Assembly: GCF_900188315.1 (NCBI RefSeq)
Contig: NZ_LT897781.1
Location: forward strand, 2,914,001 to 2,978,000
DNA from: Marinobacter sp. es.042
GTDB lineage: Bacteria > Pseudomonadota > Gammaproteobacteria > Pseudomonadales > Oleiphilaceae
Reading direction: 5' to 3'
DNA length: 64,000 nucleotides
A model generated the notes under the pieces. The model was not told where the DNA came from and ran no database searches. It saw only the letters and a list, made by a program, of their open reading frames with translations. Every line of letters starts with the position of its first letter. Positions within the stretch are counted from its first letter, which is position 1. Both the position numbers and the translations under genes were made by a program. Of the stretch, positions 24,300 through 33,678 are shown in pieces.

Positions 24300-25256
24300 A
24301 TGGTCGACGCTTCCTCCCAATTGCACATTTCCGTGTTAAGCCTGAATCCGGCTGTTGATATCACCTATCAGATCCCACGGCTGATTCCCGATCAGAAGGT
24401 CCACGCCGCGGACTCCCGGTATGATCCGGGTGGCAATGGAATCAATGTCGGGCGCGGTCTCAGGCGACTCGGGGTGCAAGCGTGCACTTTCTGCGTTGTC
24501 GCCGGCGAAATCGGCCGCTTCCTTCGCCACCAACTGGATGAGCAGCTGGACCAGGCCAGTTATCTGGAGGTGGATGGTGAAACCCGGATCAATGGCACCA
24601 TTCTTGAGACTGCCACCGGTGCCCAGTATGAGGTCAGTGGTGTCGGCCCTGTGGTATCGACCGAAGAATGGCAACAGTTGCTCGACCGGTTCGTGACCCA
24701 TTGTGGTAAAGGGCTCGGCGTGATCACCGGCTCGCTACAAAAAAGCCTGCCGCAGAACCTCTATGCGGATGCAGTGCGTCGGGTGAATGCCGCCGGAGGT
24801 CGTGCGGTGGTCGACTCTCATGACGAGCTCCTGCAGCACGCAATCGATGCCCAACCCTTTCTGATCAAGCCCAACCGCTACGAGCTGGAAACCCTGGTCG
24901 GGCAGTCGTTGCAAAACCAGCGGGATATCATTCGGGAAGCACGCCTGTTGCAGGCGCGGGGCGTCCACTGGGTCTGCGTCTCCCTCGGAGCCGAGGGGGC
25001 GTTACTGGTAACGCCCTCTCGGGTCCTGAAGGCAGAAGTCCCTTCGGTGCCAGTAATCTCCACCGTTGGGGCCGGTGACTCCATGGTGGCCGGCATGGTC
25101 GCCCTCCTGGCACAGGGCGCGTCGGATCAGGATGCGTTACGCGAAGGCATGGCCTGCAGTGCGGCGACGGTCATGCAGCCGGGAACCGAGCTGTTCGAAA
25201 AGAAAACGGTCGACCGGCTGCGTGGAGAGGTCCGGGTGGCACCGCTTCCGCTATGA
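24300..25256 (+). CDS. PfkB-family sugar kinase (1-phosphofructokinase / tagatose-6-P kinase type)
   Basis: 318 residues, AGGAG six bases before the ATG. It starts with the hexose-phosphate-kinase pattern VLSLNPAVDITYQI, then DPGGNGINVGRGLRRLG, and ends with the PfkB active-site motif STVGAGDSMVAGMVALL (catalytic Asp). KPNRYELETLVG also fits the 1-phosphofructokinase and Pfk-2 subgroup. It phosphorylates a sugar phosphate, exact substrate unknown. It is divergent from the APC-Trk operon and followed by a DUF1269-like protein. Pfk-2-type genes in such stress clusters are often expressed under low oxygen or salt stress, an analogy only. Confidence 0.85.
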   Translation: MVDASSQLHISVLSLNPAVDITYQIPRLIPDQKVHAADSRYDPGGNGINVGRGLRRLGVQACTFCVVAGEIGRFLRHQLDEQLDQASYLEVDGETRINGTILETATGAQYEVSGVGPVVSTEEWQQLLDRFVTHCGKGLGVITGSLQKSLPQNLYADAVRRVNAAGGRAVVDSHDELLQHAIDAQPFLIKPNRYELETLVGQSLQNQRDIIREARLLQARGVHWVCVSLGAEGALLVTPSRVLKAEVPSVPVISTVGAGDSMVAGMVALLAQGASDQDALREGMACSAATVMQPGTELFEKKTVDRLRGEVRVAPLPL

Positions 25257-25538
25257 CGGACCTTATTACTTGCATGGGCCGGTTCAGAAGGCCCGGTCAG
25301 CCGTAAACATACGACCTGAAAACGGTTCTCACTTTCATCATCCTTCTAAGTCCCGGATTGAAGTTGCGCTTTTTCGAAACTGTTCTTGAATTCTGGAGAG
25401 CAACCTTGGCTGCTCGTGGCACTTCCTCCTATGCTCTTATCATAGGCCGGGAGCGCCCATTAGAGCGGCAAATGTCGAGTTCTATGGTTAAACCGGTTCA
25501 TTGGTACTGCCAAAAAAACAAATCGGAAGGAGCCAAAC

Positions 25539-26048
25539 ATGCGCCGTTTATATTTTCTGATGCCAGACACCGCGACAACTCATGGGCTTGTGGAAGAACT
25601 GTTGCTCTCACACGTGGAGGAGCACCACATTCATGTTGTAGCCAAAGAAGGCACTCCGATGGAAGAACTTCCAGAAGCCAACGTGATGCAAAAGAGTGAT
25701 TTTGTGCCGGCAATTGAGAAAGGCCTTACCCTGGGCGCCGCTACCGGCCTGATGTGTGGATTGGTAGCAATGGCGCTGCCAGCCACTGGTTTAATCATTG
25801 GTGGCGGCGCCGTGTTATTTATCACTGCCGCCGGTGCCGGTGTTGGTGGCCTGATGTCGAGTATGGTGGGCGTGGGGCTTCCAAATTCACGGCTGGAAAG
25901 ATTCGACAAGCAGATCCAGGCAGGCGAAGTCCTGGTGCTGGTCGATGTCAAACGCAGCCGGGTTCACGAAACCGAGGCGTTGGTCAAAAAACATCATCCT
26001 GAAGCGGATATCCAAGGCACCGAGCCACTGACACCGCCTTTCCCCTGA
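25539..26048 (+). CDS. DUF1269-like membrane protein
   Basis: 169 residues, AAGGAG six bases before the ATG. A soluble N-terminal part (MRRLYFLMPDTATTHGLVEE) precedes a glycine-rich double membrane span (about 70-118; LTLGAATGLMCGLVAMALP, then GAVLFITAAGAGVGGL), and a cytoplasmic tail (VDVKRSRVHETEALVKKHHP). The layout matches DUF1269 proteins, which have no firm function but often sit near potassium transport and stress genes, as here. The 282-bp gap before it contains no other feature I can support. Confidence 0.78.
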   Translation: MRRLYFLMPDTATTHGLVEELLLSHVEEHHIHVVAKEGTPMEELPEANVMQKSDFVPAIEKGLTLGAATGLMCGLVAMALPATGLIIGGGAVLFITAAGAGVGGLMSSMVGVGLPNSRLERFDKQIQAGEVLVLVDVKRSRVHETEALVKKHHPEADIQGTEPLTPPFP

Positions 26049-26153
26049 AGCTAGGATATCAATCTCCGGCGCTTCCGTAATGGTCCACACAGGAAGAGGC
26101 GTTTATTACGTTTTTGTGCACTTGCGAAAGATAAAAAAGAGACCGTTGCCTGA

Positions 26154-26921
26154 TTAGCCCGGCACAAACACCGGAAAACCATCCAGTTCGGCAGATAGCA
26201 AACGCTGGCCAAACAGGCTCTCAAGCGCCGAGGTCACCAGCATGTCGCGGGCCGGTCCCCAGCAGGCCTGGCCGTCGGGGTACAGAAGGAGGATCTGGTC
26301 GCACCATCGGGCGGCCAGGTTCAGGTCATGGAGGCACATGAAGATTGCGCGGTCCGCGACGGCCTGTTGGCGCAGCAGTTTCATAACGCCGGTCTGGTGC
26401 TGTAAATCCAGGTGATTGGTCGGCTCGTCGAGGAGCCAGATTTCCGGGCTTTGGGTCATGAGGGTGGCAATGGCTACCCGCTGGCGTTCGCCGCCGGAGA
26501 GGGTGTTTACCAGGCGATCTTTCAGGTGGATCACGTCCAGTTCTACTAGAGCCCTTTCCGCAATCGCGAGATCACCGCCACTCTCCATCTGCCACGGCGA
26601 TAACCAGGGATGGCGGCCGATCAGGGCGGTTTCCAGTGCCGTTGCCGGGAATCCATCCTGCCGGTCCTGAAATACCAGGCCCATGCGTTGCGAGACGGTC
26701 TTGCGGCGGATGTCGTCTAATGGCGTTCCATCAAGCAGCAGCTTTCCGCTTCTGGGCTCCCGCAATCCTGCGAGGGTATGGAGCAAGGTGGTTTTACCCA
26801 CACCGTTAGGGCCCAGCACGCCCCAGACCTGGCCCGGTTCGATGGCCAGATTCAGGGGAACGCCTGAGCTGCGGCCCGGAATGTCGATAATCAGCGCTTC
26901 GGTTGCCAGGCGTGTCATCAT
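26154..26921 (-). CDS. btuD: Vitamin B12 ABC transporter ATP-binding protein
   Basis: 255 residues from the ATGATG at 26919-26921; the long upstream extension lies in the permease gene. Walker A is GPNGVGKTTLL, Q-loop VFQDRQDG, ABC signature LSGGERQRVAIA and Walker B IWLLDEPTNHLD, with H-loop CLHDLNLAARW. Its start overlaps the permease stop in ATGATGA. As last gene of a btuB-F-C-D operon behind a cobalamin riboswitch, it powers cobalamin import across the inner membrane. The family alone would not separate it from siderophore ATPases; context does. Confidence 0.9.
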   Translation of the reverse strand: MMTRLATEALIIDIPGRSSGVPLNLAIEPGQVWGVLGPNGVGKTTLLHTLAGLREPRSGKLLLDGTPLDDIRRKTVSQRMGLVFQDRQDGFPATALETALIGRHPWLSPWQMESGGDLAIAERALVELDVIHLKDRLVNTLSGGERQRVAIATLMTQSPEIWLLDEPTNHLDLQHQTGVMKLLRQQAVADRAIFMCLHDLNLAARWCDQILLLYPDGQACWGPARDMLVTSALESLFGQRLLSAELDGFPVFVPG

Positions 26922-27892
26922 CGACTCCGATACAGCAGGTACAGGAAGGTCGGGACGCCGATCAGCGCGGTGATCACCCCAACCGGCAACTGCTCCGGCG
27001 CAATCACCACACGCGCCAGGGTATCCGCCAGCACCAGCAGCGTACCGCCCGCCAGTGCGCAGGCCGGCAGAATCAGGCGCTGGTCGTTGCCCAGCACCAG
27101 CCGCAACATGTGCGGTACCACCAGGCCAACGAAACCAACCGAACCGGCCATGGTGACGGCGGCTGCGGTCAGCAGGCTGGCCATCAGGTAGATCGACCAT
27201 TCCAGTGGCCGCACCGAAACGCCCAGCGCCGCCGCCTGCAGGGAACCCCGGGCCAGCACGTTCAGGGCCCGGCCCAGAGGAAACACCATCAGGCATACGA
27301 GCACAAGAATGATCAGTCCCGGCCACGGAGTGGCGGCGTGGGAGAGATCGCCCATCAACCAATACAGCATGCCCGGCAATCGGCTGGCCGGGGTCATCGA
27401 GAGGATCAGGGTAATGATGGCGCCCCAGCCGGCGGCGACCACCACACCGGTAAGCAACAGCCGCGATGGGGTCCAGCTGCCACTGCCGTGAGCCAGACCA
27501 AACACCAGCAGGGTGGCTAGCATGGCACCTGCAAACGCAGAGCCGGATACCAGAAAACCGGCAGCGCCGGCCAGCATGGCCAATAACGCACCCACTGCTG
27601 CGCCACCAGAAAGCCCCAACACATAAGGATCGGCCAGGGGATTTCGCAACAATACCTGCATCAGTGCCCCGGCCACGGCCAGCAGTCCGCCAGTTCCGAA
27701 CGCGCTCAGGGTGCGAGGCAGGCGCAGCTCCAGAATCAGCGTTTGCTGCAGTTCGCTGCCACTGCCGGTGATAACCCTCAGAGTGTCACCAAAACCGATG
27801 GACGTACTGCCAATGCTGACGGAGAGCAGTGCCGCCAGAAAGCCCGCCAGCAGCAGAATCAGGAGGGGCTTGGAAGGGCTAGAGATTGGCAC
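26918..27892 (-). CDS. btuC: Vitamin B12 ABC transporter permease (FecCD/BtuC family)
   Basis: 324 residues with about 10 membrane helices, starting MPISSPSKPLLILLLAGFLA. Family blocks: LELRLPRTLSAFGTGG, QVLLRNPLADPYVLGLSGGA, ARGSLQAAALGVS and SVGFVGLVVPHMLRLVLG, the coupling-helix segment that contacts the ATPase. The ATG lies inside the end of the btuF gene with a 14-nt overlap. Together with BtuD and BtuF it forms the inner-membrane cobalamin importer. Confidence 0.9.
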   Translation of the reverse strand: MPISSPSKPLLILLLAGFLAALLSVSIGSTSIGFGDTLRVITGSGSELQQTLILELRLPRTLSAFGTGGLLAVAGALMQVLLRNPLADPYVLGLSGGAAVGALLAMLAGAAGFLVSGSAFAGAMLATLLVFGLAHGSGSWTPSRLLLTGVVVAAGWGAIITLILSMTPASRLPGMLYWLMGDLSHAATPWPGLIILVLVCLMVFPLGRALNVLARGSLQAAALGVSVRPLEWSIYLMASLLTAAAVTMAGSVGFVGLVVPHMLRLVLGNDQRLILPACALAGGTLLVLADTLARVVIAPEQLPVGVITALIGVPTFLYLLYRSR

Positions 27893-28763
27893 GGGCCTGC
27901 TCCAGGGTCTGGCACAGGTGCCTGGCGCCGTCCGCCATACGAAGCGTCGGGCGTGCCAGCAGATCGGGCGGTTCGAGGAAGAGGTTGCCGGCGGCTATCG
28001 CGGCGAGGCCCGGAAACTCACGCCAAGCCTCCAGCCACTGTCTGTCGTCAGACGATCCGGCGGTAATAATGGCTTCGGGGTTGGCTTCGAGAACCGCCTC
28101 CCGACTGATCCGGGGCACCAGCCGTGGCAGCTCGCCAAACACATTCACGCCGCCACACAAGGTTATGGCTTTGCTGATCAGCTCTTCCCGGTTCACGGTC
28201 ATCAGTGGCTGCTCCCATATCTGGTAGAACACCCTAACCGGTCTGACATCGGCATACTGAGCTTCAAGCGCGGCCATATCTGCGCGAAACGCTTCGGCCC
28301 GCTCATTGCCCAGATCCGGTAATCCTGTCAGCAACGCCAGATCCGATACCGCCGCGGCAATGTCGTCAAACGTACGCGGAGCAAGCCAGAAAACGTGAAT
28401 GCCAAGATCTGACAGGCGTTCCAGCTGGGTGCGGGAATTGCCATCCACCCAGGCCACCACCAGGTCCGGCGCCAGCGAGACAATGGCTTCCAGGTCCAAG
28501 CGATTGCTGTCGCCCACCTGCGGCAAGTCCGCAGCTTCTGCGGGATAATCGCTCCAGGCACTCACGGCAACGACCCTGTCACGGGCCCCTGCGGAGAACA
28601 GCAGCTCGGTGGCACCCGGCGACAGGGAAACAACGCGTTGCGCGGGCTCGGCCAGACATACACGCTGGTCCAGCGCGTCGCTTACACAGGGCCCCTCCGC
28701 CTGAACCAGCGACGGCACAAGCAGAGACAACACACACAATGCAGCGAGCCCGGGGTGCCTCAT
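27879..28763 (-). CDS. btuF: Cobalamin-binding periplasmic protein
   Basis: 294 residues with a signal peptide (MRHPGLAALCVLSLLVPSLV, cleavage near QAEG). The Fer4-like substrate-binding fold shows AQRVVSLSPGATELLFSAGA, VVAVSAWSDYPAEAADLPQV and LDLEAIVSLAPDLVVAW, all typical of BtuF. The YQIWEQPLMTVN segment fits the second lobe. It collects B12 released by BtuB in the periplasm and passes it to BtuCD. It follows btuB by 30 bp. Confidence 0.9.
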   Translation of the reverse strand: MRHPGLAALCVLSLLVPSLVQAEGPCVSDALDQRVCLAEPAQRVVSLSPGATELLFSAGARDRVVAVSAWSDYPAEAADLPQVGDSNRLDLEAIVSLAPDLVVAWVDGNSRTQLERLSDLGIHVFWLAPRTFDDIAAAVSDLALLTGLPDLGNERAEAFRADMAALEAQYADVRPVRVFYQIWEQPLMTVNREELISKAITLCGGVNVFGELPRLVPRISREAVLEANPEAIITAGSSDDRQWLEAWREFPGLAAIAAGNLFLEPPDLLARPTLRMADGARHLCQTLEQARANL

Positions 28764-28793
28764 GGACGGAGTGAGCCTCTCAGATCGGTGAAT

Positions 28794-30596
28794 TTACTGT
28801 TGGAAATCATAGCGCACCGAGGCCATGAAGGTTCGGCCGGCGGCGATGAAATCGGTATTGTCGAAACGTTTTGCGGTGGCGTATTCATTATCCAATACGT
28901 TATCCACGGTAACCGATGCCCGCCAGCCCGGCGCCAGAATTTTGCTCGCTCTAAGGTCCCAGACACCGAACCCGGGAACGCGCTCGCGACCGATCCCGAA
29001 CAGATCCTCGTACCGGTGACTCTCAGCTCGGAATGTGGTCCCTACGCTCCAGGTATTGATTTCTTTGTCCAGGTCCAGGCGAATGGAGCGCTCAGCCCGT
29101 CGTGCCAGTTGTTGTCCGGCTTCCTTGTCTTCGAAGTCCCCAACGGAGGCCACCGCTTTCAGATACCAGCCGTCCTGCTCCCAGCCTGTGCTCAGCTCAA
29201 CGCCCCGAAGACGGGCTTCAGGAACACTTGTTGCCTGGTTCTGAGTTGGCAGGGAAAGGTCTTCAACGTCGCTCTGGTAAACAGCCAGATCCCAGAACCA
29301 GTTGATGTAACTGCCTTCAATGCCGGATTCGTAGCTAATCGCTTCCTCGGGCTCAAGATCGGGATTGCCAAAGCCCGGAAAGTACAGATCGTTGAAGGAG
29401 GGCGCCTTGAAAGAGGTACCAGCACTGGCGCGAACTCGATGATGTGCGTCCAGCTTGTACCCAACGGCAGCGCCCCAGGTCTCTTCCGTGCCGTAGGCCT
29501 CGTTATCATCACTGCGCAGGCTGAGGTGGACATCGGAGCGGCCGAAATTCAGCAGCGCCTGACCAAAGTAGGCCTCGTTTGAGCGGCTGCTCTCCTCATA
29601 GGCGGTCGTGCTTTCGACCTTATCCACCAGATATTCGGCACCAAGCACGAATTCATGGGTGCCGGCGGTCAGCCAGTTCTCGATCCTCGAGCTACGGGTA
29701 CGGGTGTTGAATATCCCCGAAAAAGCACTGAAGTCCTCCAGTTCATCCCGCGAATCTGCCAAATGGAGGGAGGCTCGCCAGTTGGCGGTAATCGGAACTT
29801 CAAGATTTGCGCCCGCGGTCTGGAAGCGAAAATCTTCCTCGCCACCCTCATATTCGGTATGCCCCTTGGCGCTAAGGAAACTGAACCCCGCCGTTACGCC
29901 GTTATCGAAGGTATGGCTTGCACTGGCAACCCCGGAAGTGTTGTCGTAGCCCTTGTCTTCCCCGCCTTCGATGACAGGCGCTCCATCAGTACGGAAGTAA
30001 TTGGCGCCAATCGTGACACGGGTCTGGTCAGTCACCGAAGAGAAGCCACCGCCATACTGCTGGCTGTCAAAATTCCCGGCGCCAGCCTCTACCCAGCCAC
30101 GATTTCCCTGGGCTCTGGGCAGCGTGAACGCCTGGATCACACCACCGACGGCGTCGGCGCCGTAAAGACTGCTACGACTACCGCGAACAATCTCTACCCG
30201 GTTCACCAGTTGCGGAGGCAGGAATTGCCAGGCCGGGCCGCCAACCGTCGCCGAGCGGATTCTCACGCCATCGACCAGAAGCACCGTCGCATCCGAGGCG
30301 TGACCGCGCATGAACACACCTGTCTGCTTGCCGAAAGAACCGTTCTGGGAAACGGTCACCCCCGGCTGGGACTCGATAAGTTCTCGAAATTCTGCGGGTT
30401 GCTGTCGCCGAATGTCCTCTTCGTTTACTACGGTAACCGAAGACAGACTCTCACCAACGGTCTTCGGCCCCAGTGTCGCGGTAACCACGATCGGATCCAG
30501 GGCATCGGTTTCCGGGGCAGACTGGGCCGAAACGGCCAGGGGCAGGGCAGCCAGGGAAAGGCCGGCCAGTAGAACAGGGCTTTGAATTCTGAACAT
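28794..30596 (-). CDS. btuB: TonB-dependent outer-membrane cobalamin receptor
   Basis: 600 residues from MFRIQSPVLL, with a signal peptide ending near AVSAQS. The TonB box is DPIVVTATL just after maturation. The plug domain has FRELIESQPGVTVSQ, GVFMRGHASDATVLLVDGVR and VEIVRGSRSSLYGADAVGGV. A 22-strand barrel follows, closing with MASVRYDFQQ. The cobalamin riboswitch upstream and btuFCD downstream make the substrate clear. It is the first gene of the operon and its expression should fall when adenosylcobalamin is plentiful. Confidence 0.92.
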   Translation of the reverse strand: MFRIQSPVLLAGLSLAALPLAVSAQSAPETDALDPIVVTATLGPKTVGESLSSVTVVNEEDIRRQQPAEFRELIESQPGVTVSQNGSFGKQTGVFMRGHASDATVLLVDGVRIRSATVGGPAWQFLPPQLVNRVEIVRGSRSSLYGADAVGGVIQAFTLPRAQGNRGWVEAGAGNFDSQQYGGGFSSVTDQTRVTIGANYFRTDGAPVIEGGEDKGYDNTSGVASASHTFDNGVTAGFSFLSAKGHTEYEGGEEDFRFQTAGANLEVPITANWRASLHLADSRDELEDFSAFSGIFNTRTRSSRIENWLTAGTHEFVLGAEYLVDKVESTTAYEESSRSNEAYFGQALLNFGRSDVHLSLRSDDNEAYGTEETWGAAVGYKLDAHHRVRASAGTSFKAPSFNDLYFPGFGNPDLEPEEAISYESGIEGSYINWFWDLAVYQSDVEDLSLPTQNQATSVPEARLRGVELSTGWEQDGWYLKAVASVGDFEDKEAGQQLARRAERSIRLDLDKEINTWSVGTTFRAESHRYEDLFGIGRERVPGFGVWDLRASKILAPGWRASVTVDNVLDNEYATAKRFDNTDFIAAGRTFMASVRYDFQQ

Positions 30597-30739
30597 GAAG
30601 CTTGCTCCGCACTCCGCGCGCACCCGCACGGGAATCTGGGTTTTGTTGCGGAACAGGGAATGAGGGCAGGCGGTAGACAGGTGTCAGGAGAGCGGAACCG
30701 GCATATCACCCACCCAGGTTGCCCACCGCAACATCGGGT

Positions 30740-30940
30740 GTTTTTCCAGGCCGGTCTCCGGGCTGGCAGGCGGAACCCTGGGTTCCCGGGCAATCACCTT
30801 CCCATGTCGTGGCGACACAGTGGCGCACAGATTGCCGTTGTCCTGCTTACCGTTGCGGGGGCAGCATCGGCCTTGCACTGGCATTACCAGGCTCACCGAT
30901 TTCCCGTTTCACCCGTCGCGCTTTGCGACGGACACCTGAA
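30740..30940 (-). ncRNA. Cobalamin (adenosylcobalamin) riboswitch upstream of btuB
   Basis: On the minus strand the diagnostic elements come in order: CAGGTGTCCGTC (start of P2/P3), GGGAAATCGGTGAGCC, the core GCTGCCCCCGCAACGGTA, the B12 box CGCCACTGTG near 30805-30815, and AGCCCGGAGACCGGCC near 30750-30765. The roughly 200-nt spacing is normal for this class. About 145 nt separate it from btuB; the expression platform (sequestered ribosome-binding site or terminator) was not resolved. Ends are approximate. Confidence 0.92.
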
Positions 30941-31076
30941 AAAAGTGTGGCAAGGCTAGCAACACCCGGGTAAGCGGTCAATGAAATCCATCAAAGGTCG
31001 ACATGGCCGCAGACCTCTGCCACTGCTATATTCCATGACTGACAATCACTTATTCTTCGCCAGAACAGGGAGTTTT

Positions 31077-32951
31077 ATGCAGGCCGAGCTGGTCGACATC
31101 CGCAATCACATGGCTCAATACCCGCCGTTTGACGAGATGGCCGAGGAGCTGCTCGACAGAGTGGTTGGCGACATCGAGATTGTGTACTTCAAGGCCGGGA
31201 GCCAGATCCTCGAACTGGGTGACCCGAGCAGTTGGCTGTATTACGTGCGCAGTGGCGCCGTCGAGATCTATCGGCGCACCGGGGAGCTGTACAACCGCAT
31301 CAGCGAGGGCGAAGTCTTCGGCCAGTTTGGCCTGCTGATGAACAGGAAGGTACGCTTCCCAGCCAAAGCTCTGGAAGACGTCCTGCTTTACAAGATTCCT
31401 TACGATACGTTCCAGTACCTCTGGGAAAATGACGACAACTTCGCCGATTTCGTTGAAATTGAAGACCGAAGCCGCCTGCGATCCGCCGTTTCCCGTCGCG
31501 AAAAGTCCAACCAGCTGATGACATCCAAGGTTACCCGGTTGATTGCCCGGGAGCCGGTATCAGCGCCCCACACCGTTCGCCTGCAGGAAGCGGCGCGGAT
31601 CATGACCGAAAACGGCGTCTCCGCACTGCTGCTGATGGACGAGGAAGGTGAAAAGCCCCTGCTTAAGGGCATCATTACCGACCGGGACCTGCGCACCCGG
31701 GCCCTTAGCGAAGCCCTGGCCTCGGAAACCCCGATCAGCGAGATCATGTCGGAGGATCTGATCACCATCCGCTCGAACATGTTCATATTCGAGGCCATGC
31801 TCACCATGCTGCACAACAATGTGCACCATCTTCCGGTGATGGATCGGGATGAGGTTCGCGGCGTGATTGCGCTGTCTGACATCGTAAAGTACGAGAGTCA
31901 GAGCAGCCTATACCTGGTCAGCAACATCTACCATCAGCAGGATGTAAAAGGGCTGAAGAAGATCAGCCTGGATGTGCGGGACAGCTTTGTTCGTATGGTG
32001 AACGAAGATGCCAACTCCCACATGATTGGCAGTGCCATGGCCGGTATCGGGCGCAGCTTTACACAGCGCCTGCTGACACTGGGCGAAGAGAAACTCGGCC
32101 CCCCACCCGTGCCCTTCTGCTTCATGGCCCTCGGCTCCATGGCGCGGGACGAGCAACTGGTGGTCACGGACCAGGATAACGCCATGATCCTGGACGACAG
32201 CTTTGTGCCCGAAGAACACGACGAATACTTCCTGGCGCTGGCGAAATTTGTCAGCGATGGCCTTGCCGAGTGCGGCTACACCTACTGCACCGGCGACATT
32301 ATGGCCACCAACCAGAAATGGCGGCAGCCATTGCGCGTCTGGAAGGACTATTTCACCGACTGGATTGATAATCCGAAAGCCGAGGCTCTCTTAAACAGCA
32401 ATATCTTCTTTGATCTGGACGGCATATACGGCGAGACCGACTTTGCCGAACAGCTCAAGACACTGGTGGCGGACAAAGCCAGCAACAGCCAGCGGTTCCT
32501 GGCAATGCTGGCGCGCAACGCCCTGAACCGCACGCCGCCGATCGGCTTTTTCCGGACTTTCGTGCTGGAAGAGGATGGCAAGCACCAGAAGACCTTCAAC
32601 CTGAAACGTCGCGGAACAGCGCCCCTGTCGGATCTGATCCGGGTTCACGCCCTGGCCTGCGGCTCCCGTGCTCAAAACTCGTTCGAGCGACTGAAAGCCA
32701 TCGGCAACACCAAGCTCCTGCTGGACGACGACCTGGGCAACCTGAGGGATGCGCTTGAGTTTATCTCCATCGTTCGTATCCGACACCAGGCCCTGGCAAT
32801 CGAGGCTGACCGGCAGCCGGACAACAACGTACGGCCCGAAGACCTTTCACCGTTTGAGCGCAGCCACCTCAAGGACGCATTCCAGGTGGTCAGCGGCGCC
32901 CAGAAGTTTCTGAAATTCCGGTATCACGCCGGGGTGGCCCGTAATGTCTAG
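31077..32951 (+). CDS. cNMP-binding / CBS-pair / DUF294 nucleotidyltransferase-like regulatory protein
   Basis: 624 residues from MQAELVDIRNHMAQY, chosen because GGGAG precedes this ATG; longer starts at 31035 and 30981 exist. An N-terminal cyclic-nucleotide-binding domain (about 20-125; GAVEIYRRTGELYNRISEGE, FGQFGLLM) is followed by two CBS motifs (about 155-275), then a GlnD-like DUF294 nucleotidyltransferase core with ALGSMARDEQLVVTDQDNAM, and a C-terminal DUF294 helical domain. The GS..R..Q..TDQDN signature suggests an intact active site. It overlaps the exonuclease gene by 8 nt. Similar proteins accompany acetate or carbon-source regulation, but the substrate is unknown. Confidence 0.88.
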   Translation: MQAELVDIRNHMAQYPPFDEMAEELLDRVVGDIEIVYFKAGSQILELGDPSSWLYYVRSGAVEIYRRTGELYNRISEGEVFGQFGLLMNRKVRFPAKALEDVLLYKIPYDTFQYLWENDDNFADFVEIEDRSRLRSAVSRREKSNQLMTSKVTRLIAREPVSAPHTVRLQEAARIMTENGVSALLLMDEEGEKPLLKGIITDRDLRTRALSEALASETPISEIMSEDLITIRSNMFIFEAMLTMLHNNVHHLPVMDRDEVRGVIALSDIVKYESQSSLYLVSNIYHQQDVKGLKKISLDVRDSFVRMVNEDANSHMIGSAMAGIGRSFTQRLLTLGEEKLGPPPVPFCFMALGSMARDEQLVVTDQDNAMILDDSFVPEEHDEYFLALAKFVSDGLAECGYTYCTGDIMATNQKWRQPLRVWKDYFTDWIDNPKAEALLNSNIFFDLDGIYGETDFAEQLKTLVADKASNSQRFLAMLARNALNRTPPIGFFRTFVLEEDGKHQKTFNLKRRGTAPLSDLIRVHALACGSRAQNSFERLKAIGNTKLLLDDDLGNLRDALEFISIVRIRHQALAIEADRQPDNNVRPEDLSPFERSHLKDAFQVVSGAQKFLKFRYHAGVARNV

Positions 32952-33672
32952 TGAGGAGCAGGCCGAGAATACTGTTACACGCCTGCCATGGCCCGAGCAA
33001 TTCAAGGCCCTGGCGGAGCAGAGCAAGTCCTCGATTCTTAAAGACTATTACGAAAGTGGGTGTGTGTCGCCGGAGACGCCCTTATCCGAGGTGCCCTTTG
33101 TCGCGCTCGATTTCGAGACCACCGGGCTGGACGCCAATCAGCATTCGATTGTCAGTATCGGTCTGGTGCCGTTTACGCTCGACGGGATCCAGCTGGGCAA
33201 AGCCCGCCACTGGATCGTGCGGCCCAAGCTCCCGCTGCACCAGACCTCGATCACTATCCACGGCATTACCCACAGTGATATCGACCAGGCACCGGATTTG
33301 AACGATATCCTGAAGGATCTGTTTGCCAGCCTGAACGGGCGTATCCCCGTGGTTCACTACCGCAAAATCGAGAGATCGTTCTTCGACGTTGCCCTGCAAT
33401 GGCGCCTGGGGGAAGGGATCCGGTTTCCGTTGATCGATACCATGGCCATTGAGGCTCACCTGCACCCGGACCGAAACCCGTCGCGTTGGCAACAACTGCT
33501 GGGGAAGAAACCCGTGTCGATTCGCTTGGCTGATAGCCGGCTGCGTTATGGGCTGCCTCACTATGCCGCCCACAACGCCCTGATTGATGCGGTTGCAACG
33601 GCTGAACTCCTGCAGGCCCAGGTGTTACACCATTTCAGCCGGGAGACCCGTATCGGGGATCTCTGGTTGTAG
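32944..33672 (+). CDS. DEDDh 3'-5' exonuclease domain protein (DnaQ-like)
   Basis: 242 residues. The exonuclease motifs are ExoI VALDFETTGLDANQHS, ExoII in RIPVVHYRKIERSFFD, and ExoIII HNALIDAVATAELL (HxAxxD), so all four acidic residues and the histidine are present. It degrades single-stranded DNA or RNA 3' to 5', or acts in proofreading-like repair. The first 50 residues are an extra helical segment. Its start overlaps the DUF294 gene, a frequent pairing in Pseudomonas-like genomes whose meaning is not known. It converges on msrAB with a REP-like hairpin in the gap. Confidence 0.88.
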   Translation: MSSEEQAENTVTRLPWPEQFKALAEQSKSSILKDYYESGCVSPETPLSEVPFVALDFETTGLDANQHSIVSIGLVPFTLDGIQLGKARHWIVRPKLPLHQTSITIHGITHSDIDQAPDLNDILKDLFASLNGRIPVVHYRKIERSFFDVALQWRLGEGIRFPLIDTMAIEAHLHPDRNPSRWQQLLGKKPVSIRLADSRLRYGLPHYAAHNALIDAVATAELLQAQVLHHFSRETRIGDLWL

Positions 33673-33678
33673 GGAAAT

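Noticed and set aside
26922..27362. N-terminal extension of the BtuD frame (about 147 codons)
   Set aside because: It overlaps the BtuC gene in another frame, has no similarity to ABC proteins, and a normal coupled start exists at 26921.
30582..30959. Plus-strand frame across the btuB leader
   Set aside because: It spans the cobalamin riboswitch on the other strand and has no protein features.
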